A stretch of DNA of 53,120 nt, from NCBI GenBank assembly GCA_025062105.1, contig JANXAQ010000301.1, positions 1 through 53,120 on the forward strand, read 5' to 3'. Below are positions 27,531 through 35,986 of the stretch, one piece after another (position 1 is the stretch's first letter; each line of letters opens with the position of its first letter). The translations under genes were made by a program, and so were the position numbers. The notes under the pieces were generated by a model. It was not told the origin of the DNA, made no database searches, and saw only the letters and a list, made by a program, of their open reading frames with translations. This DNA comes from Thermoguttaceae bacterium. Its GTDB lineage: Bacteria; Planctomycetota; Planctomycetia; Pirellulales; Thermoguttaceae.

Positions 27531-28150
27531 AGTCTGGGAAACTTTCTAAAAATTTTCTATTTTCCTCACTTTATCCAAATTAACGGATACTTCAGTTGTC
27601 CAAATAGGTACCCTAGTTACTGCTTACTGGTTACTGCTTAAAATCTCAGGCTCCAGCAGAAAATCTCCGCGCAATTAGGAAAATTAGGCAATCTGGGCAA
27701 AACAAGCGGCATGTATAAATCCAGGTTTGTACAGCTTCTAACCCTTTTTAGTTCCCCAGAAGTCCTACATTCTCCGAACCCCTCATACCCTCTAGAATCT
27801 TGTGGAATTAGTGGAATTAAGAGGATTTTTGTCCCTGGAGATGCCAGCAGGAAGCAGTTTGATTAACTGGGAGAAAGCTTCTTAGCGTTCCTCTAAACGG
27901 ACCACAAAAAATCAGCCTATTCCAGATGCCAAGTGTTTGACAAAAGCCCCTTGTTGTGGTTATGGTAGAGGGTATAGCCTACGAAGATTAGCTTCCGGGT
28001 AGTTATAGGCGCCCAGCTAGGTGTGTGGGAGCCGGGCTTATTTGGCAAGAGCTTGGTGGCCTGGTCCTTCGTGGGTGCAAAGGGGGAGGGCAGCTGCTAG
28101 AGAACTTTTCCGTAATCCTACCTAGCCGATAGCTAGCTACGGGGAGTGCT
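27531..28150. other. Spacer upstream of the exosortase gene
   Basis: About 620 bases with no supported gene. TTACTGCTTACTGGTTACTGCT near 27615 is a short direct repeat. A promoter for the exosortase gene probably lies here but is not identified. Confidence 0.4.
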
Positions 28151-29083
28151 ATGAGTACCGGGTTAGAAAAGCGTCCACAGGCCGAGGGCCTCACGAAGAA
28201 AATCTCTCAACCTGCTTGGATTGCTTTTGGGCTGTTGATAGGGCTATTGGTGGTGGGGTATTGGAATTCGCTCAAAGAGGCGGCAGCCTATTGGGAAGGG
28301 CCGCAGTATTCGCATGGATGGTTGATTCCGCTGTTTACGGTAGTGCTGTTATGGATGCGGCAGCAGCCACTGGTCGAAGTGCCGCCGATTCATCGATGGT
28401 ACGGGGTGGGGATATTGGCCAGCAGTTTGCTGCTGCGGATTATTTTTGCGGAGCGTGGGTTAGACATTCCCGACATGGTTACTTTTGTTCCTGCGGTGTT
28501 GGGGGTGATTTGGATTATTGGTGGCTGGCCGATGTTTCGATGGGCTGGCCCGGCTGCCGCCTTTTTGATCTTCATGTTTCCCCTGCCTTGGAGTGTAGAG
28601 CAGGCTCTGTTGAACCCGTTGCAAACCCTAGCCACCCGGGTAAGCACTTATGTGTTGCAGACGCTAGGCTTTGGAGCCTACTACGAAGGCAACCGCATCC
28701 AAATCGAAGAAGTGCAACTGGGCGTGGTGGATGCCTGTAGTGGGCTTCGGATGACGACAATCTTTTTGGCTCTGTCGGTGGCGATAGTGTTGATAGCGGA
28801 TCGCCCTTGGTGGGAAAACCTAGTAATTGTGCTCAGTGCGGTCCCGATTGCCCTGACGGTCAATGTAATTCGGATTACAGTAACCGGCATTTTGCATGTA
28901 GTGGCCACAGCGGAGCTTGCCAATTTGGTCTTCCACGATCTAGCCGGTTGGCTGATGGTGCCGCTGGCCCTGCTGTTGTTATGGATCGAAGTGAGCATTT
29001 TGTCCAACCTATTTGTGGAGGTGGAGGAGGAGCTGCCTATTGTGCCCAGGCCGGAGTTAGCTCCCACAGGAGGCCGAAAGTAA
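28151..29083 (+). CDS. Exosortase (EpsH/XrtA-related membrane protease-transpeptidase)
   Basis: Integral membrane enzyme that cleaves and sorts proteins with a short C-terminal PEP-CTERM-like tag, generally in bacteria making exopolysaccharide. 310 residues with about eight membrane helices. The proposed catalytic residues are all present: Cys196 in VVDACSGLRM, Arg241 in VNVIRITVTG and His262 in FHDLAGW. YSHGWLIPLF near residue 53 is also typical. The ATG at 28151 has GGGGAG close upstream. It is followed by the Wzc-like kinase (320 bases) and later by EpsI, a partner often encoded with or fused to exosortases. The exact exosortase subtype is not resolved. No protein with a clear sorting tag is encoded in the window. 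Confidence 0.92.
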   Translation: MSTGLEKRPQAEGLTKKISQPAWIAFGLLIGLLVVGYWNSLKEAAAYWEGPQYSHGWLIPLFTVVLLWMRQQPLVEVPPIHRWYGVGILASSLLLRIIFAERGLDIPDMVTFVPAVLGVIWIIGGWPMFRWAGPAAAFLIFMFPLPWSVEQALLNPLQTLATRVSTYVLQTLGFGAYYEGNRIQIEEVQLGVVDACSGLRMTTIFLALSVAIVLIADRPWWENLVIVLSAVPIALTVNVIRITVTGILHVVATAELANLVFHDLAGWLMVPLALLLLWIEVSILSNLFVEVEEELPIVPRPELAPTGGRK

Positions 29084-29403
29084 CTTGGACCAACCTCCGA
29101 GCCCGGCCAGCTGAGCTGCGCAGAGGTGTCGAACCGTAACAACATAAAAAATCTTTTTGTGGTCTACCGGCTACATGGCCAGCACATACCCAGCAAAGCA
29201 GACTCCATAACTTCCATATAACAAAGGGGTTAAGATTTTTGGGGATTTCAAGGAGTTTGGCCCGCTAGTTGCAGAAAATTGCCCATGGACTATCCCAGGG
29301 GCTTGTTCTCCAAGGCCCCAATGGGGAAACTATAAAAAAGGAGTTGGTCGCAGGAGGAGGGTTTTAGGAAATTTGCTAGTTCCTCAGCCACAGCGAGGCA
29401 GCT
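29084..29403. other. Spacer between exosortase and kinase genes
   Basis: 320 bases, no gene and no family repeat. A bulged inverted pair GGGGCTTG...CAAGGCCCC (about 29299-29322) is weak. AGGAGGAGGG at about 29355 is purine-rich but 40 bases from the next start. Confidence 0.45.
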
Positions 29404-31728
29404 ATGAGCGATTCTTACCTGGAAGGCAATGGAGGAGCCGAAGGCAATAGGGCTCTGGTTCCCAGTGGGCGGATACTGGCCAGGGAATCGTTGCAGCCGA
29501 TTAGTCCTCCGGAAATCCTTCGTAGTACCCCCCGTCCGATGGATTTTGTCTATGCGCTGCGTCGGCAATGGGGGTGGGCGTTAGGTTTGGGGATTATAGC
29601 GGCCGGCCTGGCTGCTACCTTGGCTTGGTTTTTGATCCCGGTTAACTACACGGCCACCGCCTGGTTACGGATTGCCAGTAGCAAACCCAGTATCATGTTC
29701 AAAGTCGGCGGGGAAGACGAACTGCTTAACGACCGCCGGGCCGTGGCCACCTTGATGACCAGCCGCTTTGTGCTTAGCGCTGCCCTGAAAAAGCCTGGCG
29801 TCTCTCAGTGTGAATATATCAAACAAGAAGACGATCCGTTGACCTGGTTGCGGGAAAACATCCAAGTCAGCTTCCCGGGCAACTCTGAAATTCTTCAAAT
29901 TGCCCTTACCGGCGATGATCCAAGCCAATTGGTTACTATTGTCAATGCTGTTAAAGACGCCTATATGGAAGAGGTGGTCGGTGTAGATCGAGAAAACCAG
30001 CTCCGCCGCAAACAAGTGCTGGAACAAAGTTACCATCGGAATCTGGCAGAAATCAAGCGAAAGACAACTCAATATGAACAATTGGCTAACGAGCTGGGTG
30101 CGCCGGATTCGGAAGCGATGCGGCTAAAAAGCCTCTATGCTCTGGAGACGACCAACACCCTGCGGGATCGAATTACCCGGTTGCAACAAGCCATTAGCGG
30201 CATAGACCAGCGCATTGCCATTGGCGAGGCGATGCTCAAGAAAATGGGCGAGGAGACGGTTCCGGATGAAACCAAACAGCGAGAAACCCTCAAACGGAAG
30301 ATGATGGAAGCTGCTCTGGCGCAGGATCCGTGGATCAGTTACGCCCAGCAACAGATTGCTCTGTTGGATATCCGGATTTTTGAAGAGCGTCAGCGGGTAG
30401 TCGATGAGAAGGCGCCAAGCATCGCTCGAATGCGGGAACGACAGCAAAAGTACCGAGAAGGCATTGAAAAACGGATCGCTGAAATTACCCCCACCTTGGA
30501 AAAGCAAATCGAAGAACGTATCCGCGAACATTTGGCCGAAGGCTGGAATACCGCACCCAAAACCCCTCGGGAGCAGCAATTGGCCTCCTTGGAAGCCTGG
30601 AAGACAGAAAAAGCGGTGCTCGAAAAGGAACTGCAAATCGCTCAGGAAGCATTTAACAAACATGTAGAGGAGACCCAAAAGTTTAGTTCTCAGTCGATCG
30701 ACCTGGAGCTGCGAAAAAGTGAACTAGAGCGACTCAAACGTCTGACCGAACGCATGGGCCAAGAGCTGGAGCAGTGGGAAGTGGAACTGGCCGCAGCACC
30801 CCGGGTAACGGTACTTGAACCAGCCAGTGTGCCGAAGACCAGCGATATTAAGAGAAAGTATCGGATGATGTGGTTTTTGTCAGCGGCGGCCTTTGGGCTA
30901 GCGGTCCTGGCTGTTGCCGGTGTGGATTTCTTGTCCCGGCGGGTTAATTCTTCGGCAGAGGTGGCTTACGGATTGGGCTTGCGCGTGGTAGGGGATGTAC
31001 CAACTATCTCTGGCCGACATCGTTGGCAATTGGCCTTGGACGGCCGAGGAAGTCCTTTGCATGGGCTGCTGGCCGACTCGATCGATAATATCCGTACCGC
31101 CCTGCTTTATCAGGCCAGCATGGAGGGAATAAAAGTTACCCTGATCACCAGTGCCTTGGCCCGAGAAGGAAAAACCACGGTGGCTACCCAATTGGCTGCC
31201 AGCTTGGGGCGGACCGGACGGTTTACCCTGCTAATCGATGGGGATCTCCGTCGACCGAGTGCGCATCGAGTGTTCGATCTTCCCCAGGCGCCTGGCTTGT
31301 GTGAGGTGCTGCGCAACGAAGCCCAACTAGAAGACGTCATCCGGCCCACCCGGGTACCTGGCGTGTGGCTACTGCCTGCAGGCCGCTGGGATATTAACGC
31401 TATCCAAGCCCTGGTCCACGATGAATTACGCGAACAGTTTGCCAAACTGCGAGAAAGTTTCGACTTCATTCTAATCGACGCCGGCCCGGTACTAACGGAT
31501 TCGGACGCTTTGCTTCTAGGCCGATATGCCGACGGCGTGTTGTTGTCGGTGCTTCGAGATGTTAGCCGGGTACCCTATGTCTATGAAGCCTGCCAGCGCA
31601 TCCGCGCCGTCAATATCCCCTTATTAGGCGCTGTAGTCAATGGAGTAGGAACCCGACGATATCGCTCTTATTACTATTACCGCTCTTACTATCCTCGTCC
31701 GGAAGAAAACACAGCCTCCTCAGTATAA
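29404..31728 (+). CDS. Polysaccharide chain-length/tyrosine-kinase protein (Wzc/GumC/EpsB-like BY-kinase)
   Basis: Inner-membrane co-polymerase fused to a bacterial tyrosine kinase that controls polysaccharide assembly and export. 774 residues. The N-terminal Wzz part has a first membrane helix (about 58-80, GWALGLGIIAAGLAATLAWFL), a long periplasmic coiled region (about 180-470) and a second helix near residue 490 (FLSAAAFGLAVLAVAGVDFL). The kinase has Walker A SALAREGKTTVA (about 580), Walker A' LLIDGDLRRP (about 609) and Walker B FILIDAGP (about 688). The tail RYRSYYYYRSYYP (about 750-762) is the Tyr cluster that such kinases autophosphorylate. The ATG at 29404 is preceded by GCGAGG. It likely pairs with the export lipoprotein at 25238. 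A family A repeat starts one base after its stop codon. Confidence 0.93.
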   Translation: MSDSYLEGNGGAEGNRALVPSGRILARESLQPISPPEILRSTPRPMDFVYALRRQWGWALGLGIIAAGLAATLAWFLIPVNYTATAWLRIASSKPSIMFKVGGEDELLNDRRAVATLMTSRFVLSAALKKPGVSQCEYIKQEDDPLTWLRENIQVSFPGNSEILQIALTGDDPSQLVTIVNAVKDAYMEEVVGVDRENQLRRKQVLEQSYHRNLAEIKRKTTQYEQLANELGAPDSEAMRLKSLYALETTNTLRDRITRLQQAISGIDQRIAIGEAMLKKMGEETVPDETKQRETLKRKMMEAALAQDPWISYAQQQIALLDIRIFEERQRVVDEKAPSIARMRERQQKYREGIEKRIAEITPTLEKQIEERIREHLAEGWNTAPKTPREQQLASLEAWKTEKAVLEKELQIAQEAFNKHVEETQKFSSQSIDLELRKSELERLKRLTERMGQELEQWEVELAAAPRVTVLEPASVPKTSDIKRKYRMMWFLSAAAFGLAVLAVAGVDFLSRRVNSSAEVAYGLGLRVVGDVPTISGRHRWQLALDGRGSPLHGLLADSIDNIRTALLYQASMEGIKVTLITSALAREGKTTVATQLAASLGRTGRFTLLIDGDLRRPSAHRVFDLPQAPGLCEVLRNEAQLEDVIRPTRVPGVWLLPAGRWDINAIQALVHDELREQFAKLRESFDFILIDAGPVLTDSDALLLGRYADGVLLSVLRDVSRVPYVYEACQRIRAVNIPLLGAVVNGVGTRRYRSYYYYRSYYPRPEENTASSV

Positions 31729-31729
31729 A

Positions 31730-31880
31730 CTCGACTTTTGCCCTTTTTGCCTTTTGCCTTCCTGCCGAAAGGAAAAAATCTAATCCTTGAAATTATGGGA
31801 GGTTAGGAAATTAGGTGAACAAACGGTGACGCCGTAACTCCTGAATCCTGACGACATTAGAAAAAATGCTAAAAGTCGAG
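31730..31880 (-). repeat. Family A repeat directly after a stop codon
   Basis: CTCGACTTTTGCCCTTTTTG to AAAATGCTAAAAGTCGAG. The kinase stop TAA ends at 31728, so only one base separates gene and repeat. Confidence 0.9.
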
Positions 31881-31888
31881 AGGATAAA

Positions 31889-32026
31889 GGAACCTCTGCA
31901 TAATTTTTATATGCGGGGACTAGCATTGCTAGCGCCAATCGATAGTAGCTGTCCAGCTAGGACAACCGAACGTATAGAGAAAGTTCATAAAGTTCACTAT
32001 ATATTCAGGATTTTGCAGAGGTTTCC
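31889..32026 (+). repeat. Family B repeat, short form
   Basis: GGAACCTCTGCATAATTTTT at the left, GATTTTGCAGAGGTTTCC at the right, core GACTAGCATTGCTAGCGCC. Confidence 0.88.
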
Positions 32027-32077
32027 AAACACTTTCAGCTCAACGAAAAGCCTCTGCTCTGTTATCCCTGCACAAGC

Positions 32078-32359
32078 CTCGCTGTTATACACAAGTTGGC
32101 GTTGAAGCGTTCGAACTTCACTTTAGGCAAATACCACAAGCTCGTTGAACAACGCAGAATAGATACAATAGGCGATCTAACTAAGACAGTCTTTGAAACC
32201 AAGCACTTTTGCTCTTGGAAGTGATTCTTTCCTAAATGCTGCAATGTCTCCAAAGGAACAATTAGCTTTTTTAGAAAGGTTCGTTATTCGCCTATCTGGG
32301 GCACTCATTTGCTGCCGTTGGGATGGGAAAGACCTACCAAAAGTTTGTATAACAGCGAG
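32078..32359 (+). repeat. Family E repeat
   Basis: CTCGCTGTTATACACAAG at the left, TTTGTATAACAGCGAG at the right, 282 bases, internal match to the 27070 copy through GTTCGTTATTCGCCTATCTGG. Confidence 0.92.
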
Positions 32360-32453
32360 CTGCAAAAACAGGGATCCGTTCCGCAAAACAACGGGGAAAA
32401 TTCCGGAGTTCCGGGCTATTGCCTAAGCTGCCTTTAGGAAAAAAGGGGAATCG

Positions 32454-33179
32454 ATGAAAGCCCATTTGCCGTTGGTTCTTCCCAGCGCAGTCGGCACGGT
32501 GTTGATTATTTTGACCACTCTGGTGCAGGGGATTCTGACGGAGCGATGGGGTCCGAGTTCCTCCGAACAACTGAACGCTTTTGCCACTGCGCTTCAGAAA
32601 GTGCCGACCCGGATCGGAGATTGGGAGGTTCAAGAGATCACGGAAATGGATCCACGGGAACGGGAAGCTGCTGGTGCGGTGGGCGATCTATCTAGAACCT
32701 ACCGAAACCCCCATACGCAGGAAGTCGTCAGCGTATATTTGATCTGTGGCCCCTCCCGAGCGGTGGCGGTCCATACTCCCGAGGCATGTTACGTCAGTTC
32801 CGGCTTCCGAATTGAAGACAAAATTCAACCATATGATATTCCCTTTGCCAACACCAAAGGGGAATTCCGCACAGCCACTTTTCTGAAAGAAGATCCCACC
32901 GGTAGCCAACTGTTGCGAGTGTTTTGGGCTTGGAATGCTACTGGGCAGTGGGAGGCCCCCGAATGGCCTCGGATGAAATACGGAGGCCGAACTCCTCTGA
33001 ACAAAGTCTATTTTATTGCCCGCTCTGTTCCGGGTGAGCCAGTGGCAGAAAGTCCCGCTCTGGCCTTTGCGAAAGAATTCCTGCCGGTGGTTACTGCCCT
33101 GCTATTTCCGGAGCAGGCTCCTTTAATGAGTGCTAAACCTTCTGCTCCGGCTAGCTCGGAGCCTACACCCCAAAAATAA
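32454..33179 (+). CDS. epsI: Exosortase-associated EpsI family protein
   Basis: EpsI-type (DUF3485) proteins accompany exosortases and exopolysaccharide genes; their biochemical role is not settled. 241 residues. A single N-terminal membrane helix (about 8-27, VLPSAVGTVLIILTTLVQGIL) places the rest outside the cytoplasm. Conserved features are the start of the domain VPTRIGDWE, then VVSVYLICGPSRAVAVHTPEACYVSSGF (compare the usual HSPEVCYPAQGW) and LLRVFWAWNATGQWEAP. The C-terminus is Pro/Ser/Ala rich. The ATG at 32454 has GGGGAA upstream. It is downstream of the Wzc-like kinase on the same strand but 725 bases away, the gap being filled by A, B and E repeats. Confidence 0.9.
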   Translation: MKAHLPLVLPSAVGTVLIILTTLVQGILTERWGPSSSEQLNAFATALQKVPTRIGDWEVQEITEMDPREREAAGAVGDLSRTYRNPHTQEVVSVYLICGPSRAVAVHTPEACYVSSGFRIEDKIQPYDIPFANTKGEFRTATFLKEDPTGSQLLRVFWAWNATGQWEAPEWPRMKYGGRTPLNKVYFIARSVPGEPVAESPALAFAKEFLPVVTALLFPEQAPLMSAKPSAPASSEPTPQK

Positions 33180-33391
33180 AGCCCTTCCCCCGTGTAAACT
33201 CTTTCCGAGCAGCCGTACCGGTTCGGAAACGAATATCCACCCTCCTGCACTGTTTTCCCTTTGCGCCGAGTAAACCCTTTCCTGGTGGTCGTTCCGGCCA
33301 CCCGATCTCGGGCATCGTCTGAAATACTGCCCATCTCCCCGCTAAGCTCTTTCCCCCGAGGACTTCAATAACCGAATGGCGGTGACTTTAG

Positions 33392-33540
33392 CTCGACTTT
33401 TGCCATTTTCCCTAAGTTCTTTTGGCGTCGAAAGTTATGGAGCACCTTTCATTTGTACATGCAATTTTCCTAACCCTAATACCAACAAAGACTTAAAGTG
33501 TGGCGGATTCGCTACATGGTCAAAAATGGCAAAAGTCGAG
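33392..33540 (+). repeat. Family A repeat with TTTAG flanking duplication
   Basis: CTCGACTTTTGCCATTTTCC to AAAATGGCAAAAGTCGAG. TTTAG stands on both sides (33387-33391 and 33541-33545). 33180-33391 shows nothing else. Confidence 0.93.
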
Positions 33541-33544
33541 TTTA

Positions 33545-33733
33545 GGAACCTCAGCATAATTCGAGGGAGATATCTTTCTATATATTGTGGCCACTTCCGT
33601 TTTGACTACAAGATATTGTGTTGCTAAGCACTGTTAGCACCCTACATATAGTAGCCATTCAGCAGGGTAGCTAAAGCTTATGGAATCAAAAATTCATGAA
33701 GTTCACTATATGTTCAGGTTTTTCCAAAGTTTC
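33545..33733 (+). repeat. Family B repeat
   Basis: GGAACCTCAGCATAATTCG at the left, GTTTTTCCAAAGTTTC (decayed) at the right, core GATATTGTGTTGC and CACTGTTAGCACCC, AAGTTCACTATATGTTCAGG. Confidence 0.85.
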
Positions 33734-33889
33734 TATCAGTTTACATCCACTTTATATCGGGCCGTTTATATCGGTTGGAGGAACCGATTCCGCTCATTGG
33801 TCTATAACAATTTTGGTTTCCCACCTGGAGGTCAGAAAGTTCCGGGAGAGAGCCCCTTTTATGCTTGCGTCCAACCAGGGGCTTCTCTG

Positions 33890-34036
33890 CTCGACTTTTG
33901 CCAGTTTCGAGGGTGGGGCTTTCTTTGGATGTTCTAACTCCTTCAAAAATATTGGAGTTAGGGAATTTGCTGGACAGAGAACCCTCAAAACCTAACTTCC
34001 TGAAATAAAAGACCTTACAAAAATTGGGAAAAATCA
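33890..34036 (-). repeat. Family A repeat, right end decayed
   Basis: CTCGACTTTTGCCAGTTTCG at the left, AAATATTGGAGTTAGGGAAT inside, AAAATTGGGAAAAATCAGG at the right. Confidence 0.82.
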
Positions 34037-34248
34037 GGCTCAGAAAGTACATGCAAAAACAGCCTCCTTTCTTTTCATTTCTATCCTGCCCCCAGTTTGA
34101 AAACCGCCTCGGAATGCCTATGGTAGTAATTAGAGATAGACAGACTAAGAAACACTATCTTGCTACCATTTACTACCTGCTACCATTTACTACCTGAGAT
34201 ATCCTTACCCGCTGACCGAAAGGCGAGTTTTTACCCCAGGCCTGATAG

Positions 34249-34392
34249 CTCGACTTTTGCCATTTGCCCTTACCTCTTTTTCCGGTAGTTAGGACGAGAC
34301 TAGCTTTTTGTTCACACAATGTCCTAAGTCCAACATTTACAAGGACTTAGAGTTTCCCCCTTCCGGGAAAAGGCCTAAAATGGCAAAACTGG
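34249..34392 (+). repeat. Family A repeat
   Basis: CTCGACTTTTGCCATTTGCC at the left, inner CCTAAGTCCAACATTTAC, right AAAATGGCAAAACTGGCG. Confidence 0.88.
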
Positions 34393-35088
34393 CGCGGTAG
34401 GAATCTCCCTCAAAAGTACTAGGTATCCTCCAATCTGCCCGGCCACATCCTTCTACACTTTTCCTTTTTCCTTCAACGGGCAAGTCGGGGACACAGAGTG
34501 GGGGAACGCTAGGGTTTTTTCACCAAGTGTTTTTCGGGAGATGGACCACGTCGGCCTCCTGCCGTCTGAGAAGCCATGCGGTTGTCATCCGCGAAAGTCA
34601 GGGTTTCTAGAAAAAGGTCATCACAAAACCCTATTAAAGAATGGGTATATATAACTCTTTCGGGCTATTTTGTGATCCAAGGTGGTGCTGAAGATTAGAA
34701 CTATAGAGAAAATTGGAAATATAGATAAATTAGGAAGACCAGTAAACTGCCCCGGGCTCAAGGATTTCTGGGCCTAGGCCTTGAAAAAAGCAACCGATGG
34801 GTAATAATAATTTTTTTGAACCCTGGTTTAGCAGAAGGAGGGCTTTTTCAGGAGCTTTGCGAGAGGAACCCTGTTTTCCCGCTCTCCTTCGGTGTGGAAA
34901 CGGCACCAGGGTGAGGGGCAAATTGATCGTTTACCGGTTTTTGTGGGCCGGATGTTCTCAGTGTCTTTGCCCATGTCCACCTCTTGCTGGGAGGGCCAAG
35001 GCAGGACAGTGGGTGGAATATTTTTTTAACTTGGCTTGTAGAAGCAGACAAGCAGAAGTATATTAAAAATTCCCTAGTGGCAGGAAAG
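34393..35088. other. Spacer before the tRNA cluster
   Basis: About 700 bases with no supported gene or repeat. The AT-rich stretch 34630-34740 (TATATATAACTC, TTAGAACTATAGAG) could hold a promoter for the tRNA-tuf transcript; this is a guess. Confidence 0.4.
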
Positions 35089-35161
35089 GCTAGCGTAGCT
35101 CAACTGGTAGAGCAGCTGATTTGTAATCAGCAGGTTGTGGGTTCGAGTCCCTCCGCTAGCT
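35089..35161 (+). tRNA. tRNA-Thr (anticodon TGT)
   Basis: Acceptor stem GCTAGCG/CGCTAGC closes the cloverleaf; D-arm AGCTCAACTGGTAGAGC; anticodon loop TTTGTAA with TGT at 35122-35124; T-arm GTGGGTTCGAGTCCCTC. First of four tRNAs upstream of tuf. Confidence 0.96.
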
Positions 35162-35245
35162 TGGCTGGGGATGTGTGCCATTGATGGATTGATGGAAGGA
35201 CAAAAAAAGTTTTCACTCTCACCCAGCCGAGATGCCAAACCCGAC

Positions 35246-35327
35246 GGGGGGTTTCCCGAGTGGTCAAAGGGGTCAGACTGTAAATCTGATGGCACTGCCT
35301 TCGCAGGTTCGAATCCTGCACCCCCCA
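35246..35327 (+). tRNA. tRNA-Tyr (anticodon GTA)
   Basis: 82 nucleotides with the long variable arm of tRNA-Tyr. Acceptor GGGGGGT/ACCCCCC, anticodon GTA at 35280-35282, T-arm GCAGGTTCGAATCCTGC. Confidence 0.96.
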
Positions 35328-35397
35328 GGTTGGATAGAGGACCGGCCCCCAGATGGGCTGGTCCGTGCCAGGGCAGGGAATAAAGCCCATTGTGTAT

Positions 35398-35468
35398 GCG
35401 GGTGTAGCTCAATGGTAGAGCCACAGCCTTCCAAGCTGGAGACGAGGGTTCGATTCCCTTCACCCGCT
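35398..35468 (+). tRNA. tRNA-Gly (anticodon TCC)
   Basis: Acceptor GCGGGTG/CACCCGC, anticodon TCC at 35430-35432, T-loop GGTTCGATTCC. The outer anticodon-stem pair is A/G, a small mismatch. Confidence 0.95.
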
Positions 35469-35538
35469 TGCTCTGGCAAGAGGAGGTGGGAAGAGTTAAG
35501 CAGTTTGGGGCTGGGCAGGCTAAAATATTCTCTGGTAG

Positions 35539-35611
35539 GCTGCTGTAGCTCAGTCGGTAGAGCGCGTCCTTGGTAAGGACGAGGGCATGGGTTCAAGTCC
35601 CATCAGCAGCT
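35539..35611 (+). tRNA. tRNA-Thr (anticodon GGT)
   Basis: Acceptor GCTGCTG/CAGCAGC, anticodon stem CGTCC/GGACG around TTGGTAA with GGT at 35572-35574, T-arm ATGGGTTCAAGTCCCAT. Confidence 0.96.
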
Positions 35612-35986
35612 CTGGTGCAGACCCGTTTAGGGAGAAGCTCTTGGCTTATAAAGGGAAACCGTTTCCGCCAAGGACGAAACTGCCTTTGTTTCCGACCTAG
35701 AACGGGGTGAGGCTCCGGAAGGTCGGCTACTGAGCCTTTCACACCGCTGGAAAGGTCTAAGAGGAGAGGCAGACTTAGAATTGTGAAACTGGTAGGTCTG
35801 GCTTCTGCTCTTGTGCCTTTGGTGGTTGGCTCCCATACCTTGTACCTAACCTGGCAGGGCATAGGGGGTAAATCCTCAGCCTGGTGCATGTTGGGCTGAA
35901 GTATTATCGGAAAAAGAAGGTCTAAAAGGTCTAGAGGGTATCAGAAACCTTTTTAGTTAGTACTTTAGTTAGTACAGGGAGCAAGA
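35612..35986. promoter_or_regulatory. tRNA-tuf spacer with 12-bp tandem repeat before tuf
   Basis: 375 bases without a gene. TTAGTTAGTAC occurs twice (35953-35963 and 35965-35975), directly before AGGGAGC, the ribosome site of tuf. No clear terminator separates the tRNAs from tuf, so a joint transcript is likely. Confidence 0.45.

Noticed and set aside
8955..34392. CRISPR array
   Set aside because: Repeats are 110-280 bp, palindromic, irregularly spaced and in both orientations, with no unique spacers of uniform length and no cas genes.
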